Assembly (NCBI GenBank): GCA_964531385.1
Contig: CAZHGC010000011.1
Span: forward strand, 1-64,000
Source: MGBC114079 sp964531385
GTDB lineage: Bacteria > Bacillota > Clostridia > Lachnospirales > CAG-274
DNA: 64,000 nucleotides
Reading direction: 5' to 3'
Position numbers and translations under genes: made by a program. The notes below the pieces were generated by a model. The model did not search any database. It was not told the DNA's origin and was given only the letters and a program-made list of their open reading frames with translations. Of this stretch, positions 1 to 9,005 are shown in pieces (position 1 is the stretch's first letter; every line of letters starts with the position of its first letter).

Positions 1-240
1 AAGGTTTTCTTGCGAAAACCCTTGAAACAGTCTTTTCCCTCGGGCGGGCGGAGCTTTCCTTTGTTCGTCAAAATGGGATTTTGACGAGGGGGAAAGAGGA
101 AGAAAGACTGTTTCTTCGCACAAGGTTTTCTTGCGAAAACCCTTGAAACAGTCTTTTCCCTCAGGCGGGCAAAGCTCGCCCTGCGGAATTAATGCGACAG
201 TTTACGGGGTAAACTGTCGCAAGTGTTCCGCAAGCAAAGC
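1..240. repeat. Palindromic interspersed repeat, compound copy
   Basis: Two direct copies of one unit begin at 1 and at about 121 (AAGGTTTTCTTGCGAAAACC, followed by a GAAACAGTCTTTTCCCTC segment and a GGGCGGGC core). Between them lie the hairpin CGTCAAAAT-ggg-ATTTTGACG (about 67-87) and an inverted GAAAGACTGTTTC. A perfect 12-bp inverted repeat with a 3-base loop lies at 194-220, bracketed by TGCGGAA (182-188) and TTCCGCA (226-232). The same modules recur at about 5015-5160, and a fragment at about 13760. No coding potential is visible. It looks like a MITE-like or REP-like family; which of the two is not decidable here. Confidence 0.75.
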
Positions 241-267
241 TTGCTTGGTAGGAGTTTTTGGGGAGAG

Positions 268-545
268 ATTTTTTTCGAGAGTGTAGATGTATGAGAGGAA
301 GAGGGAATTTTTTTGTGGGTGAAAGGAAAGAAGAGAGAAAGGGAAGATTTTAGGAGGTTTGAGCAAAGAAGAGGAAACAGGGAAGTTTTTTTGAGAGAGT
401 AGATGTAAGAGAGGAAGAGGAAAGTTTTTTTGTGGGTGAAAGGAAAGAAGAGAGAAAGGGAAGATTTTAGGAGGTTTGAGCAAAGAAGAGGAAACAGGGA
501 ATTTTTTTGAGGGGAAAAGAATTTTTTTTGAGAGTATAGATGTAT
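268..545. repeat. Tandem purine-rich repeat, about 117-bp period
   Basis: Two long units of a GA-rich sequence, starting near 270 and 386, share a run from GTGGGTGAAAGGAAAG (315 and 432) through GAGGAAACAGGGA. A third partial unit begins near 526. Spacing of the shared GTGGGT is 117 bp. The plus strand is almost all purine apart from T-runs, and GA-rich DNA continues to about 660. The reverse-strand open frame across it is a product of the repeat and has no ribosome site. Confidence 0.75.
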
Positions 546-551
546 GAAGTT

Positions 552-594
552 AAATCTTGTGTTTTAACCTTTTGGGTTGGCACAAGATTTTTTT
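552..594 (+). terminator. Intrinsic terminator of an upstream gene
   Basis: AAATCTTGTG (552-561) pairs perfectly with CACAAGATTT (581-590) and is followed by a T-run to 594. It probably ends a transcript entering from left of the window. Confidence 0.7.
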
Positions 595-762
595 GCGTGG
601 AAAGAGTTAGGGAGGAGGGGAAGTTTGAGGGAAAGGAAGAGGAAGAGAGGAGTTTTGAGGGATTGGCTACTTTTTGTACGTTTTGAAAAAGTTTGGGGGA
701 AAAGTTTTAAAACGGTTTTACCGAGGAAGAGCGAAACTATTTAAAAGCGATAAAAAATATGA

Positions 763-768
763 TATAAT
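763..768 (+). promoter_or_regulatory. Candidate -10 box for the helicase gene
   Basis: TATAAT preceded by GA lies 36 bases before the TTG start. The -35 at the right distance (740-745, TTTAAA) is weak, so the promoter call is tentative. Confidence 0.4.
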
Positions 769-804
769 CGGATTGATTTAGAAATAGCAGAGGGGGTGTT
801 ATTT

Positions 805-3126
805 TTGAAGATATGCACTTTATCGGTTCGAGAACTTGTTGAATTTATTTTACGGAGCGGGAGCATAAATTCACAATATCGAAGTTCGAAGCGTGCTGTT
901 GAGGGAACGAAAATTCACTCGAAAATTCAAAAAAAGCACAAGCGATTTGCAAAGCTCAAAGGTGTTACTTATGAGAGCGAAGTTAGTCTTAATGTTAATT
1001 CCGAGTACAACGATTTTATTTTTGAGGTTGAGGGGCGAGCGGACGGTGTTGTTGAAGAATTTTTTAAAGACGGTTCAAAAAAATGCGTACACATTGAGGA
1101 AATTAAATCTACTTCCGATATTGAGAACGTTATTGGTGATTTTGAACATTGGCATTTTGCACAAGCAAAGTGTTACGCATATATGTATGCTCTTGCTGAA
1201 AATTTTTCGACGGCAATTATTCACATAACATATTGTCAGCTTGAAACTTTTGAAGAAAAGACTTTTGAAAAGGAATTTGATTTTAATGAATTGAAGCAAT
1301 TTTTTTACGATTTGCTTAAAGCGTATTACAAATGGCAAAAATTACATTTTGAGAACATTGAAGAACGGAACAAATCTATCAAAAATCTTATTTTTCCGTT
1401 TGCGGAATTTCGGGCAGGGCAAAGAGATTTTGCTGCAGCTGTTTACAAAACGATTTATTCCGGAAAAAAGCTTTTTGCACAAGCTCCAACGGGAACGGGA
1501 AAGACAGTTTCGACTGTTTTCCCAACTTTAAAATTTATTGGCGAAGAAAATCTTTTGCAAAGCAAAATTTTTTATGCAACGGCGAAAACCATAACGAGGC
1601 AAAGTGCCGAGGGGATTGTTGGGATTATGAGCGAAAGAGGGCTTAAGCTTAAAACTTTGACCCTTACGGCGAAAGAAAAAATTTGTTTTTGCGAAGATGC
1701 GATTTGCACTCCGGAAAACTGTAAATTTGCCGACGGACATTTTGACAGGGTTAATGATGCACTTTTTGAAATAATTTCGAATGAATGGGAGATTTCAAAA
1801 GAAATTGTTTGCAGATATGCCGAAAAATACACTGTTTGTCCGTTTGAACTTAGCCTTGATATTTCACTTTTTTCGGATTTTATAATTTGCGATTACAATT
1901 ATATTTTTGACCCAAAGGCACAGCTTAGGCGATTTTTTGGAGAGGGCGAAAAGGGTGATTTTATTGTTCTTATCGATGAGGCTCACAATTTGCCGGACAG
2001 AGCGAGAGAGATGTTTTCGGCAAGCATTGGAAAACAAGAGGTTCTTGACGTTATGCGGAGTTTGAAAGACCGAAGACTGCCTTTATACAAGGCTTTTTCT
2101 AAACTTAACCGTTATTTGCTTGAAATTAAAAAAAGTGTTGGCGAAGAACGAGCGACAATTTACAAAAATTATCCCGAAGAACTTATTTATAATCTTTTGA
2201 GCGTTCAAGTTGGGTGCGACAAATGGCTTGCGAAGAATGAAAACGCCGATTGTTATGAAAGTGTTTTAGCGTTATATTTTAAGGTTTTGGATTTCTTGAA
2301 GATTTCCGAATTTTTTTCAAAAGATTATGTTTTTCTTGTTTTAAACGACGGCGGAAACTTTATTTTTAAGCTTATGTGCGTTAATCCTTCTGAACTTTTG
2401 GCAAATCAGGAAAAAAAGTTTCGTTCGACAATTTTTTTCTCGGCAACTTTTACACCAATTGATTATTTTGTTGATATTTTGGGTGGAAACGAAAAGGATA
2501 ATTTGATTTCGGTTAAGTCACCGTTTAAAAAGGAAAACCTTGAACTTGTTGTTGACAGCTCGATTTCGACAAAATATAAAGACAGGGCGGGGAGCGTTTG
2601 CAAAATTTGCGACAGGGTTTTTGATATTATATGTAAAAATGTTGGCAATTATTTTGTGTTTTTTCCGTCATACGAATATATGGAATTGGTTGCGGGCGAA
2701 TTTTTATTTTGCCACAAAGACGTTAAAATGTGCGTTCAGCCAAGAAATTTGAGCGAGGGCGAAAAGGAAAAGTTTTTGGAGAATTTTCAAGAAAATCCGA
2801 GCGAAACTTTTGTTGCTTTTGCGGTTATGGGCGGTGTTTTTTCGGAGGGGATTGACCTTGTTGGAAGCCGACTTTTTGGTGCGATTATTGTTGGGGTTGG
2901 TCTTCCGCTTATAACGGTTGAAAGAGACATTATAAAAGAATATTTCAATTTGAAAAACGGCAAGGGGTTTGACTATGCGTACACTTATCCCGGATTTAAC
3001 AAAGTTCTTCAAGCGGCGGGGCGAGTTATTCGAACCGAAGAGGACAAGGGAACGGTTGTTTTAATTGACAGCAGATTTGCGGAAAGCAAGTATCGGGAGC
3101 TTTTTCCGTTACATTGGAGAAGATGA
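805..3126 (+). CDS. DinG/XPD-type DNA helicase with N-terminal PD-(D/E)XK-like domain
   Basis: Probable ATP-dependent superfamily 2 DNA helicase of the Rad3/XPD/DinG group, 773 residues, acting in DNA repair or in resolving blocked forks. The N-terminal ~190 residues look like a Cas4/RecB-type nuclease fold: G-R-A-D near residue 77, I-E-E-I-K near 97-101 and a Q-xxx-Y helix near 117. The helicase follows: Walker A PTGTGKT (~228), four or more cysteines between ~290 and 345 that could hold an iron-sulfur cluster, the DEAH box (~391), an SATF motif and the C-terminal QAAGRVIR motif. I chose the TTG at 805 because AGGGGG lies 8 bases before it; the GTG at 796 overlaps that site. Whether the nuclease domain is active cannot be judged. 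Confidence 0.85.
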   Translation: MKICTLSVRELVEFILRSGSINSQYRSSKRAVEGTKIHSKIQKKHKRFAKLKGVTYESEVSLNVNSEYNDFIFEVEGRADGVVEEFFKDGSKKCVHIEEIKSTSDIENVIGDFEHWHFAQAKCYAYMYALAENFSTAIIHITYCQLETFEEKTFEKEFDFNELKQFFYDLLKAYYKWQKLHFENIEERNKSIKNLIFPFAEFRAGQRDFAAAVYKTIYSGKKLFAQAPTGTGKTVSTVFPTLKFIGEENLLQSKIFYATAKTITRQSAEGIVGIMSERGLKLKTLTLTAKEKICFCEDAICTPENCKFADGHFDRVNDALFEIISNEWEISKEIVCRYAEKYTVCPFELSLDISLFSDFIICDYNYIFDPKAQLRRFFGEGEKGDFIVLIDEAHNLPDRAREMFSASIGKQEVLDVMRSLKDRRLPLYKAFSKLNRYLLEIKKSVGEERATIYKNYPEELIYNLLSVQVGCDKWLAKNENADCYESVLALYFKVLDFLKISEFFSKDYVFLVLNDGGNFIFKLMCVNPSELLANQEKKFRSTIFFSATFTPIDYFVDILGGNEKDNLISVKSPFKKENLELVVDSSISTKYKDRAGSVCKICDRVFDIICKNVGNYFVFFPSYEYMELVAGEFLFCHKDVKMCVQPRNLSEGEKEKFLENFQENPSETFVAFAVMGGVFSEGIDLVGSRLFGAIIVGVGLPLITVERDIIKEYFNLKNGKGFDYAYTYPGFNKVLQAAGRVIRTEEDKGTVVLIDSRFAESKYRELFPLHWRR

Positions 3127-3527
3127 TTTTGCGGGAAAAATACATTATTTAGTTTATTAATTGAATATGCTGTTGTTTTGATAGATATAACTAATTGTTT
3201 TGTGCATAAATTACAATTTTTTCTGAAGAGTTATTTTTTTATTTGCTGTTTTTGACGTTTTATGTTGTGATTTCCTATAAACAATAGGTCAAAAAATATA
3301 TTACTCTTGCCTTTGAGCCAAAAACATAGTATTATAAATATAAGAGTTTGAGGAATGTTTTTCACAGACGAGAGATTGCAAGTTTGATTTACAAATTTTG
3401 TTGACGGAGTTGGTTTTTAACTTTTTAATAAACGATTTTGTTTTGCTTGAGTTATTTTGAATACAGTTATTTCTTTTGGAGTATTTTATATAGACGGATT
3501 TTAAAATTCTATTAAGGGGGAATTTAT
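3127..3527 (+). other. Intergenic region before glgA
   Basis: AT-rich DNA with no supported gene. TTGACG (3401-3406), a 17-base spacer and TTTAAT (3424-3429) form a plausible promoter for glgA with a leader of about 90 bases. No known riboswitch pattern was recognised. Confidence 0.4.
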
Positions 3528-4955
3528 ATGCTTAAAGTATTGTTTGTGTCATCGGAAGTTTCACCTTATGCCAAAAGCGGGGGGCTTGGCGATGTTGCGG
3601 GGTCTTTGCCTAAGGCTCTTAAAAATATGGGTGTTGATGTTAGAGTTGTTTTTCCAAAATATAAGACAATTAAGCCGGAATATACAGAGGGTGCTAAATA
3701 CATTGGGTCATACAAAATAAATCTTGAATGGCGAGAGCAGAGTGCATCGGTTTATCAGCTTAATTCAGATGTTACAACTTATGTTATTGAGAACGATTAT
3801 TATTTTACAAATCGTGACGGATATTATGGTTATGGTGATGACGGCGAAAGATACGCTTTCTTTTGCAAAGCGGCTTTGGACCTTTTAAATGTTATAGATT
3901 TTGTTCCTGATGTTATTCATTGTAACGACTGGCAGACAGGCCCGATTTGTGTATATGTTAAAGATTATTACAGCAGGTATGTGTCTCTTTCGAACGTTAA
4001 AACCCTTTTTACAATTCACAATTTACAATATCAAGGAATTTGCGGAAGAGGAATTCTTGGTCTTATGGGGTTGAACGACGGTTATTTTACATCAGACAAG
4101 CTTGAATTTAACGGAATGGTTAGTTTTATGAAAGCAGGCATTGTTTATGCAGACGCTGTTAGCACTGTTAGCAAAACTTACGCTTATGAAATTCAAACGG
4201 GGCAATATGGTTATGGGCTTGACGGTATGCTTAGAGCAAGAAGTAACGACCTTTCGGGGATTGTTAACGGAATTGATTATTCTCAAGACGACCCGAAAAC
4301 CAACAAATGTCTTTACAAAAATTTTGATATAAACGATTTGTCGGGCAAGAAAGAAAACAAGAGGAGACTTCAGGAAGAACTCAATCTTCCTGTTCGTGAT
4401 GTGCCTTTAATTAGCATAATTTCAAGGCTTGTTGACCAAAAGGGTATTAATCTTGTTATCGATGCTATCGGTGAAATTGTTTCGAAAGATATTCAGCTTG
4501 TTATTCTTGGAACGGGCGACGGAAGATATGAACACATATTTAAAGAATTTTCTTACAGATATCCGGACAAAGTTAGTGCAAACATTATGTTTGACAATGT
4601 TCTTGCAAAGAAGATTTATGCTGCTTCCGATATGTTTTTGATGCCGTCTCTTTTTGAGCCTTGCGGGCTTGGACAACTTTTTGCGATGAGCTATGGAACA
4701 GTTCCTGTTGTTCGAACAACGGGCGGACTTGTTGACACAGTTAGAGAATACAATTTTGAAACGAAAGAGGGCAACGGTTTTACGTTCCACGATTATATTG
4801 CAAGCGGAATGATGTGGGCGATTAACAATGCTGTTTCCGCATATTATTCGGGCGAATGGGAAAACATTGTCAGAAATGCAATGAACACGAAATTTAGCTG
4901 GGAGAATTCGGCTAAGGAATATATTGAACTTTATGAAAAGATTTTGAAAAAATAG
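3528..4955 (+). CDS. glgA: Glycogen synthase (ADP-glucose type, GT5)
   Basis: Transfers glucose from ADP-glucose to the non-reducing end of an alpha-1,4-glucan, the chain-extending step of glycogen synthesis in the cytoplasm. The 475-residue length is normal for bacterial GlgA. Clear family marks are the N-terminal KSGGLGDVAG loop (about residues 15-24), HNLQYQG in the N-terminal Rossmann domain, and the C-terminal PSLFEPCGLGQL stretch holding the catalytic E-x7-E region. The ATG has AAGGGGG about 8 bases upstream. It stands alone: no glgB, glgC or glgD is in the window, and the next locus is a repeat region, so it is probably monocistronic. Confidence 0.95.
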   Translation: MLKVLFVSSEVSPYAKSGGLGDVAGSLPKALKNMGVDVRVVFPKYKTIKPEYTEGAKYIGSYKINLEWREQSASVYQLNSDVTTYVIENDYYFTNRDGYYGYGDDGERYAFFCKAALDLLNVIDFVPDVIHCNDWQTGPICVYVKDYYSRYVSLSNVKTLFTIHNLQYQGICGRGILGLMGLNDGYFTSDKLEFNGMVSFMKAGIVYADAVSTVSKTYAYEIQTGQYGYGLDGMLRARSNDLSGIVNGIDYSQDDPKTNKCLYKNFDINDLSGKKENKRRLQEELNLPVRDVPLISIISRLVDQKGINLVIDAIGEIVSKDIQLVILGTGDGRYEHIFKEFSYRYPDKVSANIMFDNVLAKKIYAASDMFLMPSLFEPCGLGQLFAMSYGTVPVVRTTGGLVDTVREYNFETKEGNGFTFHDYIASGMMWAINNAVSAYYSGEWENIVRNAMNTKFSWENSAKEYIELYEKILKK

Positions 4956-4999
4956 ATGTTATGGTTGCAGGAAATTTGTGATTTTCCGCAAGAGAAAAC

Positions 5000-5160
5000 A
5001 AGGTATGAAAGGCGTTTCTTTGGGCGGGCAAAGCCTTCAGCTGTTCGACAAAATGTGATTTTGACGAGAGGGAATTAAGGAGAAAAGACTGTTTCAAAGG
5101 TTTTCAGAGAAAACCTTTGAAACAGTCTTTTCCCTCGGACGGGCAAAGCTCAAAAATAAA
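5000..5160. repeat. Palindromic interspersed repeat, second copy
   Basis: Contains the same modules as the copy at 1-240: the GGGCGGGC core, the GACAAAAT/ATTTTGAC hairpin (about 5046-5064), and a perfect 22-bp inverted repeat with left arm 5083-5104, loop CAGAG and right arm 5110-5131. It follows glgA and may act as its transcription stop, but there is no clean T-run. Confidence 0.75.
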
Positions 5161-5366
5161 AATGATTGAGTGTAAAATTTGAGGAAGAGAGGAGGAAGAA
5201 GAGAGCAAAACGTAGTTTTGCACAGGAGTTTTTGTCAAACTTTTTGCAAAAAGTTTGTGGGTTTGGGCAAAGCCCAAAAATAAAAAGTTGTTATATCAAA
5301 TATTTGACCCTCATATATTTATGAAAACGAGTAATTTTTGTTGTCATAAAAAATGGGGGATTATTT
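5161..5366. other. Purine-rich tract and three short hairpins before the YkvI-like gene
   Basis: A GA-rich stretch (about 5175-5204) resembles the tract at 270-660. It is followed by GCAAAAC-gta-GTTTTGC (5205-5221), the 22-bp palindrome CAAACTTTTTG/CAAAAAGTTTG (5236-5257) and TTTGGGC-aaa-GCCCAAA (5262-5278). No gene is visible. Confidence 0.6.
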
Positions 5367-6428
5367 TTGGAACTTGAAAGAAAAAATGTTTTGAAAATTT
5401 CGGCGGTTTATACAGGAACGGTTCTTGGGGCGGGGTTTGCTTCGGGAAAAGAACTTGTTAATTTTTTTGTTGATTATGGCGGTTTTGGTTTTTTGGGGCT
5501 TGTTATTTCGGGAATATTTTTTTCGCTTACGGGGTTTGGTGTTTTAAAAATTGTTTTTGAAAATAAAATTACAAATTATCGTGAGTTTTCTGAGTTTATT
5601 TTTGGTAAAAAAATTGGTGCTGTTTCGGAATGGATTGTTTGCGGATTTCTTTTAATTCTTTTTTCGGCTATGATTGCCGCCGGCGGTGAAATGGGAAATT
5701 TGGTTTTTGGAATTGGCAAAACGGAAAGTGAAGTTATTTTGAGCTGTTTATGTTTTTTAACTTTCCTTTTTGAGCTTGACGGGTTTGTTGAAATAAATAT
5801 TTTGTTGTGCCCAATTCTTGTTTTGGGTGGAATTGCTGTTGGTGTTTATATTTTTTTGTTTTCACCCGAAACTGTTTTTTTTAACGACTTTTTGCCGTTT
5901 TTTGGTTGTTATGATTTTTCACTTTTTGAAAATTTTATTTCATCTTCAATTATTTATGTTTCTTACAACATAATTACAGCAATTACTGTTTTGATTTCTT
6001 TGAATAAACTTGTTTTGAGTAAAAAAATTGCTAAGTTTGGCGGGATTTTTGGGGGAGCTTGTGTGTGCCTTTTGGGTGTTTCGATGTCACTCCCTCTTTT
6101 TTCTGATTATGAAAATATTAGATTTGATGAAATGCCAATTTTGAGCATTGTTCTGGATTATGATGCTTTGAAATATTTATACGTTGTTATTTTACTTTCA
6201 GCGATTTTTACAACAGCACTTGCAAACGGTTTTTCGCTTATTCAAAATTTTGACGAAAAAGGCAAAAAGAGACTGTTTGTTAAAATTTTTATTGCTTTTT
6301 GGGGGATTTGCGTTGCAAAAGTTGGATTTTCGAATTTTATTGAAAAAATTTATCCGATTTTTGGAATTATTGGCCTTATTGAAATAATTTTTATATTTAA
6401 GGCGGCTTTTTTTTCAAAAAAAGAATAA
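5367..6428 (+). CDS. YkvI-like polytopic membrane protein
   Basis: A 353-residue, strongly hydrophobic protein with about ten predicted membrane segments. The opening, with VLGAGFASGKELVNFF at residues 19-34, resembles the YkvI family (COG3949), which is distantly related to amino-acid/cation symporters. The substrate is unknown. The TTG start has GGGGGA about 8 bases upstream. It ends in a short lysine-rich tail and is separated by about 170 bases from the next gene, so a shared transcript is possible. Assignment rests on the N-terminal pattern and hydropathy only. Confidence 0.65.
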   Translation: MELERKNVLKISAVYTGTVLGAGFASGKELVNFFVDYGGFGFLGLVISGIFFSLTGFGVLKIVFENKITNYREFSEFIFGKKIGAVSEWIVCGFLLILFSAMIAAGGEMGNLVFGIGKTESEVILSCLCFLTFLFELDGFVEINILLCPILVLGGIAVGVYIFLFSPETVFFNDFLPFFGCYDFSLFENFISSSIIYVSYNIITAITVLISLNKLVLSKKIAKFGGIFGGACVCLLGVSMSLPLFSDYENIRFDEMPILSIVLDYDALKYLYVVILLSAIFTTALANGFSLIQNFDEKGKKRLFVKIFIAFWGICVAKVGFSNFIEKIYPIFGIIGLIEIIFIFKAAFFSKKE

Positions 6429-6596
6429 AAATCGGTTGATGTATAAATTTCAATGGGGTATAATGAAAATGGAGTATTGGCATAACACCATATAATTATA
6501 ATTTTACAATTTTTACTTAAATTTACTGTTAAACTTATTTTATAAATTGAACGGGATTTTTTTGCGGGTATTACATACAGTTTGGAGTTTTTGTTT

Positions 6597-8210
6597 ATGG
6601 TTCTTGAGAAAAAGAAAAAAAATACAAATAAAAAAGTTTTCTTTCTTGTGCTTGTTCTTATTGCAGCTTTGGCGGCACTTATTGCAATGGAATATGGACG
6701 AACGGTTACAAACGGAAAAATTGTTCCGAGAGAAAACAAAACAATTAATTCTTTTAAATATGATGCGGGAAGCAAGGCGGATTTTGCTGTTTTTGGCGAG
6801 AATATTTATTATTGCACAAAAGACGGTATGCAGTTTTTGAGCTCTTCCGGCAATACTATTTGGAATGATACTTACAATATGACAACGCCGTATATTGTTC
6901 AAAATGGTGGTGTTGTTGGAGTTAGCGAACACAAAGGAAGAGTTTTGATTGTTTACAACGGAAGCGGAAAGCTTTATTCTGTTGAAGAGCAAAACAAAAT
7001 TGTTGGCTTTTCAGTTAATTCGGTTGGATTTTCAAGCGTTATCACATCTAACGACAGCGAATTTCAAGTTGATGTTTATGACAGCAACGGCGAAAAAACG
7101 TTTTACGGAAGTTTTCAGCCTCTTCAGGGAATGCCAATTTCTTCAAGCGTTTCGAAAGACGGAAATATTTTGGCTGTTAGTTTTTTGAGCATTGACGATA
7201 TTGACGTTCAATCAAAAGTTTTATTTTATGACATAAGCCCACAAACCAAAAAAACAGGGGAAACAAGCAGTTCGGTTTTTGCTTCTTTCCATGAAGAAAA
7301 TGCTGTTTGCGGAGTTGTTAATTTTTTTGATGAAACTTCTGTTGCGGTTGTTTCCGATAAGTCGTTAAACTTTATAAGCGTTAATCCGAAAGCAAACGAA
7401 AAATATTTGGAAAAATGGAAAACCGAGTTTAAAAATCAAATAAAGCAAGTTGCATTTGATTCAAGTTTTAACACTTTTGTTGCGTTTGGAGACAAGCTTA
7501 TAAACGCAGGCAAGGACGCTCTTGAAAGCGGAACTCTTCAATGTTTTGATAAAGACGGAACAAAGAAATTTGACATTTTTACTAACCGAAAAATTACCGG
7601 AATATATCCTTCGGAAGAAAATTTCATTGTTGGTATGGACAGAAAATTTCAGGCGTACAGCAATTCGGGAAAATTTATTTGGGAGCACAACGCATATCAA
7701 GATGTTAGAAAAATGCTCTTTATTGATGAAACGGACCTCATTTTGTTTGTTGGGGCGAACGAGGCATCTATAATAGAATTTAACGATGATTTTAAAACAA
7801 GCCCAAGCGATGTTGATGAGGTGGAAACAGAGGTGGAAGAAGAGGAAGAGGAACAAACCGAAAAAGAGCCTGTTACGGAGGAAGAAGCTGTTTTGACAAC
7901 TCAGCAAGAAATTTTGACAACGGCAGAATCAGAAAAGAACCCTGAAAAAAAGCCTGTTGAGCAAGAAAAAACGCAGAGCAAAAAGCCTGTTGTTTCTCAA
8001 AAAGAGGCGATAAAAGAGCCAACAACGCAAAGCGTTGAAAAGGAAACGGCACAGCCAAAAACGGAAGCGGTTACGCAAGCTGTTGCGGAAAAAGCGGAGG
8101 TTGCAACACAGGCTGTTGAAAATTTGGCGAAACCGCAGGAAAAACAAGAGGAAAAGCCGAAAAATGTTCAGGGAGAGGTTTCTGACGATGATATTGTTGC
8201 TCCGGAATGA
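6597..8210 (+). CDS. Membrane-anchored beta-propeller-like protein (DUF5711 type)
   Basis: 537 residues from the ATG at 6597, which has GGAG 9 bases upstream; an in-frame TTG at 6582 lies before that site and is rejected. A lysine-rich N-terminus is followed by one membrane segment (about residues 13-32), giving an anchored extracytoplasmic protein. Residues ~50-400 are repeated beta-strand blades of PQQ/WD40-like character (repeated D-x-x-G-x-x-W/F turns), as in DUF5711 proteins. From ~400 to the end the chain is low-complexity, rich in Glu, Thr, Pro, Lys and Gln with an acidic run, probably disordered. The cvpA homologue follows at 75 bases, so they may be co-transcribed. Function unknown. 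Confidence 0.6.
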   Translation: MVLEKKKKNTNKKVFFLVLVLIAALAALIAMEYGRTVTNGKIVPRENKTINSFKYDAGSKADFAVFGENIYYCTKDGMQFLSSSGNTIWNDTYNMTTPYIVQNGGVVGVSEHKGRVLIVYNGSGKLYSVEEQNKIVGFSVNSVGFSSVITSNDSEFQVDVYDSNGEKTFYGSFQPLQGMPISSSVSKDGNILAVSFLSIDDIDVQSKVLFYDISPQTKKTGETSSSVFASFHEENAVCGVVNFFDETSVAVVSDKSLNFISVNPKANEKYLEKWKTEFKNQIKQVAFDSSFNTFVAFGDKLINAGKDALESGTLQCFDKDGTKKFDIFTNRKITGIYPSEENFIVGMDRKFQAYSNSGKFIWEHNAYQDVRKMLFIDETDLILFVGANEASIIEFNDDFKTSPSDVDEVETEVEEEEEEQTEKEPVTEEEAVLTTQQEILTTAESEKNPEKKPVEQEKTQSKKPVVSQKEAIKEPTTQSVEKETAQPKTEAVTQAVAEKAEVATQAVENLAKPQEKQEEKPKNVQGEVSDDDIVAPE

Positions 8211-8285
8211 CGGAATTTTGGAGATGGTTTGAAAATTTGGCAAGAAGAGACGCCGATGAAAGCTTGAATTTAAGGAGGAATAAAA

Positions 8286-8966
8286 ATGTTTAATATTGCA
8301 GACGTTGTTGTTATTGTAATTATTGGATTTTGTGTTTATTTTTACTATAACAGGGGGCTTATTTCGACACTTTTTGGATTTTGTTCGACACTTTTGTCTC
8401 TTGTTTTGTCAAGACTTTTGAGCCCTGTTGTTGCAAATATTTTGAGGGGAACATCACTTTTTGAGAGCATAAAAGAATATATCGGAAATTCGATTGTTGA
8501 GAACGGAACGGGCGGAGAAAACGGTTTTATATCAAATTTGGGAATTCCTGATTTTTTAAAAACCGCTCTTTTGGATAATGACAACAAAGAGGTTTACAAA
8601 GCACTTAACGTTACAAATCCAAAAGATTATGTCAGCGAATATATTGCAAGTTTTGTTATAAACATAATTGCTATGGTTCTTGTTTTTGTTCTTGTTTTTA
8701 TTTTAATTAAAGTTTTGGCAAACACGCTTAATATTGTTTCAAAACTTCCGATTTTGAAAACGGCAAACAGGCTTGGCGGAGGAGTTTTGGGCTTTGTTCA
8801 GGCTGTTTTGATTATTTGGATTGGGCTTGCAATTTTGACAATGCTTTACGGAAAGCCTATGTTTAACGATGCAAACGAAGCGGTTGCAAATTCGCTTATT
8901 GCAAGCAAATTTTACGATTCCAATATTTTAATTAAGGGATTGTCGGCAATTGGCAATCTTATATAA
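8286..8966 (+). CDS. CvpA family membrane protein
   Basis: 226 residues with an N-terminal pattern typical of the CvpA (colicin V production) family: a first membrane segment, then a short YYNRGLISTLFGF loop into a second segment, with two more hydrophobic segments near residues 120-145 and 165-190. The ATG has AAGGAGG 7-8 bases upstream. CvpA proteins are linked to envelope maintenance, but their biochemical role is unsettled. The central loop (residues ~65-110) faces one side of the membrane and is polar. Confidence 0.8.
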   Translation: MFNIADVVVIVIIGFCVYFYYNRGLISTLFGFCSTLLSLVLSRLLSPVVANILRGTSLFESIKEYIGNSIVENGTGGENGFISNLGIPDFLKTALLDNDNKEVYKALNVTNPKDYVSEYIASFVINIIAMVLVFVLVFILIKVLANTLNIVSKLPILKTANRLGGGVLGFVQAVLIIWIGLAILTMLYGKPMFNDANEAVANSLIASKFYDSNILIKGLSAIGNLI

Positions 8967-9005
8967 AAATTTTTACTAACTATGCGGAAAATCAGAGGTG
9001 TTTAG

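Noticed and set aside
202..483. 93-codon reverse frame
   Set aside because: It is the translation of a GA-rich tandem repeat, shows internal repeats that mirror the DNA repeat, and has no ribosome site.
268..545. CRISPR-like array
   Set aside because: Two to three ~117-bp units without spacers; no cas genes nearby.
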